Source of the DNA: SVQP01 sp045606685
GTDB lineage: Bacteria; Bacillota; Clostridia; Oscillospirales; CAG-272
NCBI GenBank assembly: GCA_045606685.1
Contig: JAZUSJ010000034.1
Coordinates: 1 to 6,343 of the forward strand
Length of the DNA: 6,343 nt
Direction: 5' to 3'
In this document: one piece after another, positions 1-5,247 of the stretch
Position numbering within the stretch: the first letter of the stretch is position 1
Layout: each line of letters begins with the position of its first letter
Position numbers and translations under genes: made by a program
Notes under the pieces: model-generated
Database searches by the model: none
Told to the model about the DNA's origin: nothing
What the model saw: only the letters and a program-made list of their open reading frames with translations

Positions 1-110
1 CAGTTGACCGAGGCACGAGGGAAACAAGTGACGCGGTTGCGGTGGTAGGGGTTCCCATACGGACGCTCTTTTACCAAGAGCAGAACGTGAAAAAGCCACC
101 ACGTATGTGA
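1..110 (+). other. Unassigned left-edge segment, possibly the 3' end of a plus-strand gene
   Basis: I do not recognise this segment. Plus frames that run in from the edge stop at 5-7 (TGA), 46-48 (TAG) or 108-110 (TGA); the last would give about 35 residues containing AVAVVGVPIRTLFYQEQ. That frame ends inside the gyrA terminator stem and 30 bp before the plus-strand terminator, which is compatible with a gene end but not proof. A 6-bp hairpin, GCTCTT-TTACC-AAGAGC, lies at 65-81. A structured RNA or plain intergenic DNA is equally possible. Confidence 0.25.
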
Positions 111-115
111 TGGCT
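90..115 (-). terminator. Rho-independent terminator of the gyrB-gyrA operon
   Basis: In the minus-strand transcript, a 9-bp stem (AGCCATCAC / GTGGTGGCT, with one G-U pair) closes on a four-base loop and is followed by TTTTT. It lies 65 bp past the gyrA stop. In plus orientation the G-U pair becomes an A-C mismatch and the trailing sequence is only TATTTCATTT, so it works better for the minus strand. Confidence 0.75.
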
Positions 116-140
116 TATTTCATTTATCTCCGCTATTTCC

Positions 141-172
141 GCTGCCCCATGGGGCTGCTTTTTTGTTTTTTT
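141..172 (+). terminator. Plus-strand hairpin and T-tract, terminator for a convergent transcript
   Basis: GCTGCCCCATGGGGCTGC (141-158) folds into a stem of six pairs around one T-T mismatch with a CATG loop. It is followed in plus orientation by TTTTTT, G and seven more T. On the minus strand the hairpin is followed by GGAAATAGC, not T-rich, so its polarity is plus. It implies a gene entering from the left edge and converging on gyrA. Confidence 0.6.
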
Positions 173-180
173 ATCTATTT

Positions 181-2853
181 TTATTCTTGATCAGGCTGCT
201 CGTCCTGTTCGGCTTCAACGACCTCTGCGTCAAGAATTTCGTCCTCTGCGGAAAGGTTTTCGACCTCATCGGACGCGTCACTCGGTACAGATTCGGTCAC
301 GACCTCCTCCAGCTCGTCCTGTCTTGCAAGCTTGGTAAAGTTGACAATCTTCTGTCCCTCGGCCAGACGCATCACGCGCACGCCGCCCGCGCTTCTGGAG
401 TAGGTGGGAATATCTGCAGCACGGGTACGGATCATGGTGCCTGCATCGGTAATGATCATGACGTCATCGTTATCGTCAACAATGTTGATGCCCGACAAAA
501 GACCTGTCTTGTCCGAGAGCGCGTGACAGGTTACGCCATGGCCGCCGCGGTGCTTCATCTGACGGAAATCGTCAAATTCGGTACGCTTGCCGTAACCGTT
601 CTCGGTAATGGTGATCAGCGATTTGCCCTCAACTACACTTGCAACGCCCACAACAAAGTCGTCACCGCGCAGCTTGATACCGCGCACGCCTGCTGCGGTT
701 CTGCCCATAGGACGCACGCTTTCGTCGTCAATGGTAAAGCGAACGGCACTGCCGTGCTTGGTTGCGATCATCAGATCGGTGGGGTATGCGTATGTGTGAG
801 TCACGAACACAAGCTCATCGCCGTCCTTGAGCGCCAGCGCGATCTTACCGCCCTTGCGATGGTATTCGTATTCGGTCAGCAGCGTTCTCTTGATGATACC
901 GTATTTTGTCACCATGGTCAGGTATTCGCCCTCGGCAAACTCGTGGATCGAGATCATAGCCGTGATTTTTTCACCCTCGGAAAGCTCTAAGACGTTGTTG
1001 ATGTGCGTACCCTTGGCCGTTCTGGAGGCCTCGGGGATCATGAAGGCACGCAGCATTTGCACGCGTCCCTTATTGGTAAAGAGCATGAGGTTGGAGTGCG
1101 AGTGTACCACCACGACCTTTTCAATAAAGTCCTCTTCCTTGGTGGTCAGCGCAGCCTTACCCATACCGCCGCGGTTCTGCGCGGTGTATTCGGACGCAGG
1201 CTGACGCTTGATGTAGCCGCCGTGCGTCAGGGTAATGACGCAATCGTGCTTTTCGATCAGATCCTCCAGCACGATATCGTCCTCGGATTCCTCAATTCTG
1301 GTGCGGCGTTCATCGCCAAATCTGCGCTTGATATCGATCATTTCGTCGCAAATGATCGAGCGAATGCGGTTGATATCGCCCAAAATCGCTCTGTATTCCA
1401 CAATGGCAGCGTTGAGCGCAGCCAGCTTTTCCTCGATCTTCTTGCGCTCCAGACCGCAAAGACGGCCCAGCGTCATGGAAACGATGGCCTGCGCCTGCTC
1501 CTCGGAGAGGTGCGCATCCTCGGCCATGGCAAACGCTTCAAGATTGAGCGCGGCAGCAGAGCCGTCGTCTGTCTGCTCACCGTTAAAGCGTGCCATCAGG
1601 TTTTTCTTGGCCGTGGGCTGATCCTCGGAGGCACGGATGATGTTGATGACCTCATCCAGATTGTCGATTGCCAGCTTGTAGCCCTCGTAGATGTGTGCCT
1701 CACGCAAAGCGGCATCCAGCTCGTGCCGGGTACGGCGGGTGATAACAGACTCCTGATGATGGATATAGTGATCCAGTATCTGGGCAAGATTGAGCGTTTT
1801 GGGCTCGTTGCCCACAATGGCAAGCATATTGATCGAGCAGGTATCCTGCAGCTGAGAATACTTGTAGAGCTGATTTAAGATGATCTGGCCGTTTGCATCG
1901 CGCTTGTATTCAATGACGATTCTCATGCCGTTACGGCCGGATTCGTCGCGCATGTCGGTAATGCCTTCCACTCTCTTATCCTTGACGAGGTTGGCAATCG
2001 CCTCGCAAAGCAGGCTCTTGTTGACCATGTAGGGGATTTCGGTGATAATGATACGGCGGTTATCCTCGTCGATCTCTGCCTTTGCGCGCACCTGGATCTT
2101 GCCCTTACCCGTCAGGTATGCTTCCTTGATGCCGTTGGTACCGTAAATGGTGCCATAGGTGGGGAAGTCGGGGCCCTTGATGAACTGCATCAGCTCATCG
2201 ATCGAGCATTCGGGATTGTGAATGCGATGGATGGTGGCATCAATGGTCTCGGAAAGATTGTGAGGGGGAATGTTGGTCGCCATACCGACAGCAATACCCA
2301 CAGAGCCGTTGACCAAGAGGTTGGGAAAGCGCGAGGGAAGCACGCTGGGCTCACGCAGTCTGTTATCAAAGTTGGGAACCATTTCCACCACGTTCTTATC
2401 CAGATCCTTGAGCATTTCGTCCGAGATCTTGTCAAGACGTGCCTCTGTGTAACGGTAAGCTGCAGGGGGGTCACCGTCCACGCTACCGAAGTTACCGCTG
2501 CCCTCTACCAAGGGATAGCGCAAGGAGAAGGGCTGTGCCATACGCACAAGCGTGCCATAGACCGAGGAGTCACCGTGTGGGTGATAACGGCCAAGCACGT
2601 TACCAACCGTCGTTGCAGACTTTCTCGTAGGTCTGTCGTGCGTGGTGTGATCCTCGTACATCGCGTAAAGCACGCGGCGCTGACCGGGCTTCAGACCGTC
2701 CCTGACGTCGGGCAGGGCGCGCGAAATGATGACCGACATGGAGTATTCGATAAAGGATTTCTTTACCTCCTTGTCCATACCGATGTCTATGATCTTTTGT
2801 TGGTCAAACAGTATACTTTCGTATTCCTGATCTCGTTTGTCTTTTCTGATCAC
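181..2853 (-). CDS. gyrA: DNA gyrase subunit A
   Basis: This is the A subunit of DNA gyrase, the DNA cleavage-religation and wrapping subunit, complete at 890 residues (family about 800-900). The core begins with FIEYSMSVIISRALPDVRDGLKPGQRR (34-60). The catalytic tyrosine is Tyr135 in AAYRYTEARL, equivalent to E. coli Tyr122. The winged-helix, tower and coiled-coil regions follow to about 520. The C-terminal beta-pinwheel starts with a degenerate GyrA box, QNRGGMG (559-565), and contains repeat blades such as GRTAAGVRGIKL and HRGGHGVTCHAL. Residues 843-890 form a very acidic tail. In the quinolone pocket Ser96 (E. coli Ser83) is retained, but the Asp87 equivalent is Gly100. The GTG start at 2853 is supported by GAAGG nine bases upstream; the Met at codon 26 lacks a comparable site. 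The gene is last in the operon and followed by a terminator. ParC is unlikely because of the six-bladed CTD and the operonic gyrB. Confidence 0.96.
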   Translation of the reverse strand: MIRKDKRDQEYESILFDQQKIIDIGMDKEVKKSFIEYSMSVIISRALPDVRDGLKPGQRRVLYAMYEDHTTHDRPTRKSATTVGNVLGRYHPHGDSSVYGTLVRMAQPFSLRYPLVEGSGNFGSVDGDPPAAYRYTEARLDKISDEMLKDLDKNVVEMVPNFDNRLREPSVLPSRFPNLLVNGSVGIAVGMATNIPPHNLSETIDATIHRIHNPECSIDELMQFIKGPDFPTYGTIYGTNGIKEAYLTGKGKIQVRAKAEIDEDNRRIIITEIPYMVNKSLLCEAIANLVKDKRVEGITDMRDESGRNGMRIVIEYKRDANGQIILNQLYKYSQLQDTCSINMLAIVGNEPKTLNLAQILDHYIHHQESVITRRTRHELDAALREAHIYEGYKLAIDNLDEVINIIRASEDQPTAKKNLMARFNGEQTDDGSAAALNLEAFAMAEDAHLSEEQAQAIVSMTLGRLCGLERKKIEEKLAALNAAIVEYRAILGDINRIRSIICDEMIDIKRRFGDERRTRIEESEDDIVLEDLIEKHDCVITLTHGGYIKRQPASEYTAQNRGGMGKAALTTKEEDFIEKVVVVHSHSNLMLFTNKGRVQMLRAFMIPEASRTAKGTHINNVLELSEGEKITAMISIHEFAEGEYLTMVTKYGIIKRTLLTEYEYHRKGGKIALALKDGDELVFVTHTYAYPTDLMIATKHGSAVRFTIDDESVRPMGRTAAGVRGIKLRGDDFVVGVASVVEGKSLITITENGYGKRTEFDDFRQMKHRGGHGVTCHALSDKTGLLSGINIVDDNDDVMIITDAGTMIRTRAADIPTYSRSAGGVRVMRLAEGQKIVNFTKLARQDELEEVVTESVPSDASDEVENLSAEDEILDAEVVEAEQDEQPDQE

Positions 2854-2867
2854 TTTTTTATACCTTC
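2854..2867 (-). promoter_or_regulatory. gyrA ribosome binding site
   Basis: The 14-bp mreD-gyrA gap reads GAAGG (2863-2867), then nine A/T-rich bases, then the GTG start. This good Shine-Dalgarno decides the start in favour of GTG at 2853. It is the only junction in the cluster without overlapping start and stop codons. I see no convincing -35/-10 promoter here, so gyrA probably relies on read-through from upstream. Confidence 0.7.
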
Positions 2868-3413
2868 TTATAAAATTTTCTCAATAGAATCGTGTTTTGT
2901 CTTGCGTACAGGCAGCGTCAAAAGCAGCCCTATGGGATAGGAAAAGGGCAAAAAGAGCGTTGTACCGAGCAAGAGGGGGAGCAGGACGTAGCGGCCTACG
3001 TCCAAAAGCGGGATACTGCCCGCAGAGAGCATGACGTATATCAGCGCAACAAGGACGCGTCCGATGATGCAGAGCATGCCTGTGGCGAGGAATACGAAAA
3101 ATTTTTTATTCGGGATCAACTGCGCGGCAACCGATGAAAAATATCCGCAAAGCATGTAGTAAAGTGGGAGGAGGCTGATGCCAAATCCACCCGTGCAATC
3201 GGCCAAAATGCCTGCAAGGATGCCGAAAAAAGCACCGTAGGCAGAGCCGCCGCACACGCCAAGCGAAACAGTCAGGCAAAGCAGCAGATCGATTACAAAA
3301 TAAGAATCGTTTAAAAAATGGGGAAGGAGTGAGGTCTGTGCGGCACAGGCAAGGAATGCAGTCAGCATGCAAAGCAGGACGCAGAGTAAATGAAGCAAAA
3401 TTCTTTTACTCAT
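2868..3413 (-). CDS. mreD: Rod shape-determining protein MreD
   Basis: MreD is an integral membrane protein that partners with MreC in the elongation machinery; its exact biochemical role in the family is unsettled. The 181-residue product is hydrophobic along almost its whole length, with segments near 5-25, 38-54, 57-71, 78-97, 104-129 and 138-168. It shows the family pattern GAFFGILAGILADCTGGFGIS (60-80), a Gly-rich hairpin with Asp72, followed by an aromatic/Gly helix. The start is fixed by the ATGA overlap with mreC, with GGTGGAG just upstream inside the mreC 3' end. The C-terminus is a short basic/acidic tail ending in TAA, 14 bp before gyrA. Assignment rests on the hydropathy pattern, length and the mreC neighbour rather than on catalytic residues. 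Confidence 0.9.
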   Translation of the reverse strand: MSKRILLHLLCVLLCMLTAFLACAAQTSLLPHFLNDSYFVIDLLLCLTVSLGVCGGSAYGAFFGILAGILADCTGGFGISLLPLYYMLCGYFSSVAAQLIPNKKFFVFLATGMLCIIGRVLVALIYVMLSAGSIPLLDVGRYVLLPLLLGTTLFLPFSYPIGLLLTLPVRKTKHDSIEKIL

Positions 3414-4273
3414 GGCTCCACCGCCTCGGTGCTGTCTTGCGTCTGCTTTTCGGCAAAGCCTGTGATCACGTATACCTGCTCCAGCGCTTCAAAATCCACG
3501 GACGGCTTGATCGTGGCGGTCAGCGTGCGGTTGTACGTGTCGGGCATGATCTCAATGACGTGTCCGACAGTCAGCCCCGAGGGGTAAATGTCCCCAAGGT
3601 CACCCGTCACGACGCGGTCACCGATCTGAAGCGTGGCGTCCTCGGGCAGATAAATGACGCGTAAGAGTCCTTGCTCACCCATGGCGTACGGACAGTCTGT
3701 AAGTCCTACGTCGCCCGAGCGCTGCACGTAAACGCCCACACCGGTATCGTATTGCAGGATGGTATTGACGCGGCAGGAATTGATGCTGACCTGGCTGACG
3801 TAGCCTACAAGGCCGTTTTGCGTGATCACGGGCATATTGACCTTGATGCCCGAGGAAGAGCCCTTATTGAGCGTGATCGACTGCAAATAGGTGCCGTCGC
3901 TTTTGCCAAGCACCTGCGCACCCACCGCACGAAAGCTCTCGTATCTGTCGCGTATGCCCAGATATTCGCGCAAGGCGGCATTCTCGCCTGCGGCAAGCTC
4001 GGATTCGTGCAGCTGATTTTCCAGCAGCTCCACGCGATCCTTCAGGGCCTGGTTTTCCTCGTACAGCTCCTTCATATTGGAAAAGTACACGGAATAGCCC
4101 TCGATCGAGCGGCTGATCTGTGTAAATACATCTTGAATGGGTGTCATGGCCGCCTGCACCATGGATGCGGGGAGATTTTGTATCCCCATGACGTAAAAGA
4201 CCGAAAAGATGATGCACACGGACAGCGCCAACGTCAGCGACACGATGAATATTTTATTTTTGATATATTTCAT
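3410..4273 (-). CDS. mreC: Rod shape-determining protein MreC
   Basis: MreC is a membrane-anchored scaffold of the elongasome. It sits outside the membrane, dimerises, and links MreB/MreD with RodA-PBP2 during lateral wall synthesis. The protein has 287 residues with a single N-terminal membrane anchor (about 7-29), then a coiled-coil stretch (about 62-102, with MKELYEENQALKDRVELLENQL), then the double beta-barrel MreC domain. That domain ends with the family-typical IGDRVVTGDLGDIYPSGLTVGHV (218-239) and a SVDFEALEQVYVI segment. The ATG at 4273 is chosen over an upstream in-frame Met at 4333. It begins right at the membrane anchor, has AAAGG six bases upstream (4280-4284), and overlaps the kinase stop by ATGA; the extra 20 residues of the longer form have no MreC character. 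The gene is coupled to mreD by another ATGA overlap. No mreB is in the window, so it must lie elsewhere. Confidence 0.95.
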   Translation of the reverse strand: MKYIKNKIFIVSLTLALSVCIIFSVFYVMGIQNLPASMVQAAMTPIQDVFTQISRSIEGYSVYFSNMKELYEENQALKDRVELLENQLHESELAAGENAALREYLGIRDRYESFRAVGAQVLGKSDGTYLQSITLNKGSSSGIKVNMPVITQNGLVGYVSQVSINSCRVNTILQYDTGVGVYVQRSGDVGLTDCPYAMGEQGLLRVIYLPEDATLQIGDRVVTGDLGDIYPSGLTVGHVIEIMPDTYNRTLTATIKPSVDFEALEQVYVITGFAEKQTQDSTEAVEP

Positions 4274-5247
4274 GCTCCGCCTTTCTTGGTGATGGTGGTT
4301 TGTATCCATTCGGCATAGATCTGTTCTGCACATGGCAGGGAGTTTGCGGGCAAAGTCACCTTTGCGGTGGCTGCCGCGCAGGCAAAGCGCAGGCTTTGCT
4401 CAATTTGTAAGGAACAAAGATCTCGCGCGTACACAAAGCTTGCAAGCATGGTGTCTCCCGCACCCGCAAAGCTTGCAACGTGATCGACCGTTCTGCCGCT
4501 GACGGTATAAGTACCCTCAGGTCCCGCATAAATCGCGCCCTTTTTGTCAAGCGAGCAGAGGATAGGGACGTCGTTTGCCGAAAATACCTCTCCGATGGCG
4601 TTTTGCACGTCCGGTAGAGTTTTCAACAAGGAAAAATCTTGCGCTGACAAGGCACAAAATTCGTCAAAATTCGGCTTGATCAGACGCGGTTTTGCTTGTA
4701 CTGCAAGGAAAAGTGACTCCCCCGATGCATCTGTCACACACGAAATATTCAGTGCATTTGCCTGCTCTGTAAGGTACTTATAAACACCTTTTTCCACACC
4801 CTGTGGAAAACTTCCGCACAGGGCAAGGTGCGAAATTTGTCGTGTACGACAAATGTGTAAAACTCTGTGGATAAGCTGTTGTAAATGCTGTGGAAAAATG
4901 CTCCCGGCATTGCCGTTTTGCTCGTGCGTGCTGCCGTCGGCATCCACGTACTTGTAATTTTCGCGCAAGGAGAGGTTGGTGGGAATGATCTCGTAATCAA
5001 ATCCGCAGCCCGTCATAAGCGCCTCGGTGCGTCCCGCCGTGTCACCCGGCAGGATGAGCAACACGTCCGCACCCAGCGCGTGCAGCATGCGTGCAAAATT
5101 GACCGCCTTGCCGCCAAGATTGCAGCGTCTGCCAACCTCGCGCCCCTGCTCTGTATAGACCGTGACGTCCAGAGCCGGGTGCAGACAGAGCGCAAGAACG
5201 CGCCCCGAGGGCCTTCCTTGTATGATGCTTTGAAAATCCTCTTGCAT
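4270..5247 (-). CDS. PfkB-family sugar-phosphate kinase (1-phosphofructokinase / tagatose-6-phosphate kinase-like)
   Basis: This is a predicted cytosolic ribokinase/PfkB-fold kinase of 325 residues, a normal length, that transfers phosphate from ATP to a sugar or sugar phosphate. Landmarks are the N-terminal strand with LHPALDVTV (22-30), the substrate-side GGKAVNFARML motif (45-55), LCGSFPQGV (143-151), DASGESL and KPRLIKPNFDEF (173-198), and the C-terminal AGAGDT anion-hole motif (261-266), whose Asp265 is the expected catalytic base. The overall pattern is closest to FruK/LacC-type kinases, but the usual LNPALD is LHPALD and the usual GGKG is GGKA, so the substrate is uncertain. The ATG at 5247 is preferred: it overlaps the gyrB TGA as TGATG, whereas a TTG one codon earlier has no advantage. 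The 3' end overlaps mreC by ATGA. Codons for residues about 117-155 carry the DnaA-box cluster described separately. No sugar-transport or catabolic partner gene is in view. Confidence 0.88.
   Translation of the reverse strand: MQEDFQSIIQGRPSGRVLALCLHPALDVTVYTEQGREVGRRCNLGGKAVNFARMLHALGADVLLILPGDTAGRTEALMTGCGFDYEIIPTNLSLRENYKYVDADGSTHEQNGNAGSIFPQHLQQLIHRVLHICRTRQISHLALCGSFPQGVEKGVYKYLTEQANALNISCVTDASGESLFLAVQAKPRLIKPNFDEFCALSAQDFSLLKTLPDVQNAIGEVFSANDVPILCSLDKKGAIYAGPEGTYTVSGRTVDHVASFAGAGDTMLASFVYARDLCSLQIEQSLRFACAAATAKVTLPANSLPCAEQIYAEWIQTTITKKGGA
4790..4810. repeat. Inverted pair of DnaA-like boxes
   Basis: TTTTCCACA (4790-4798) and its exact reverse complement TGTGGAAAA (4802-4810) are separated by CCC, a perfect 9-bp inverted repeat with a 3-bp spacer. 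It overlaps the codons for FPQGVEK in the conserved kinase motif, so part of the sequence is constrained by the protein. With only a three-base loop, an RNA hairpin would be possible in the transcript too. Confidence 0.6.
4835..4854. repeat. 20-bp operator-like palindrome
   Basis: ATTTGTCGT-GT-ACGACAAAT is a perfect inverted repeat with 9-bp arms and a 2-bp centre, lying directly between the tandem boxes and the inverted box pair. It encodes ICRTRQI within the kinase. The form (near-perfect dyad, AT-rich flanks) resembles a homodimeric repressor operator. I cannot name a regulator with confidence. Confidence 0.45.
4854..4897 (-). repeat. Four tandem DnaA-like boxes at 11-12 bp spacing
   Basis: Read on the minus strand, four same-direction 9-mers follow each other: TTTTCCACA (4889-4897), TTTACAACA (4877-4885, poor match), TTATCCACA (4866-4874, perfect) and TTTTACACA (4854-4862). 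Start-to-start distances are 12, 11 and 12 bp, about one helical turn, so all would present the same face. They encode HLQQLIHRVLH in the kinase, a poorly conserved surface stretch. Confidence 0.55.

Larger units (their letters stand above)
4778..4897. promoter_or_regulatory. Putative DnaA-box cluster inside the kinase gene
   Basis: Scored against TTATNCACA, this 120-bp stretch contains a perfect box on the minus strand (TTATCCACA, 4866-4874) and four one-mismatch boxes of form TTTTNCACA: 4790-4798 (plus strand), and 4802-4810, 4854-4862, 4889-4897 (minus strand). TTATAAACA (4778-4786, plus) is also one mismatch away, and TTCCGCACA (4812-4820) is weaker. A reading of the rest of the window found no other strict TT[A/T]TNCACA match. 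Under equal base frequencies about 0.4 would be expected in the whole window on both strands. The cluster falls largely in a variable part of the kinase, just before its conserved GSFPQGV motif. The motif match is seen directly; DnaA binding is inferred. Confidence 0.55.

Noticed and set aside
56..58. Possible minus-strand ATG opening towards the left edge
   Set aside because: Only about 19 codons are visible, with no good ribosome binding site and no recognisable product.
51..64. Faint resemblance of GTTCCCATACGGAC to a 5S rRNA loop
   Set aside because: The flanking sequence does not match 5S rRNA; chance similarity.
163..990. Long plus-strand open frame antisense to gyrA
   Set aside because: Its translation shows no protein family pattern and mirrors the highly conserved gyrA codons; it is a shadow frame. 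The same applies to 1003-1878 and 2218-2940.
2776..2778. GyrA start at the internal Met26
   Set aside because: It would fit the shorter N-termini of many GyrA proteins, but no Shine-Dalgarno precedes it, while the GTG at 2853 has GAAGG at good spacing.
4119..4127. TGTGTAAAT, a DnaA-box-like 9-mer in mreC
   Set aside because: Two mismatches from the consensus and isolated; not counted with the cluster.
3671..4318. Plus-strand open frame antisense to mreC
   Set aside because: Low-complexity His/Ala-rich translation opposite a clear MreC; shadow frame.
4274..4333. Longer mreC start 20 codons upstream
   Set aside because: The extra residues are not MreC-like and lie inside the kinase 3' end; the ATG at 4273 has a better Shine-Dalgarno and an ATGA overlap.
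4778..4897. Calling the DnaA-box cluster a chromosomal origin (oriC)
   Set aside because: No AT-rich unwinding region, DnaA-trio or adjacent dnaA gene is visible, and the stretch is coding; kept as a putative DnaA-binding cluster only.
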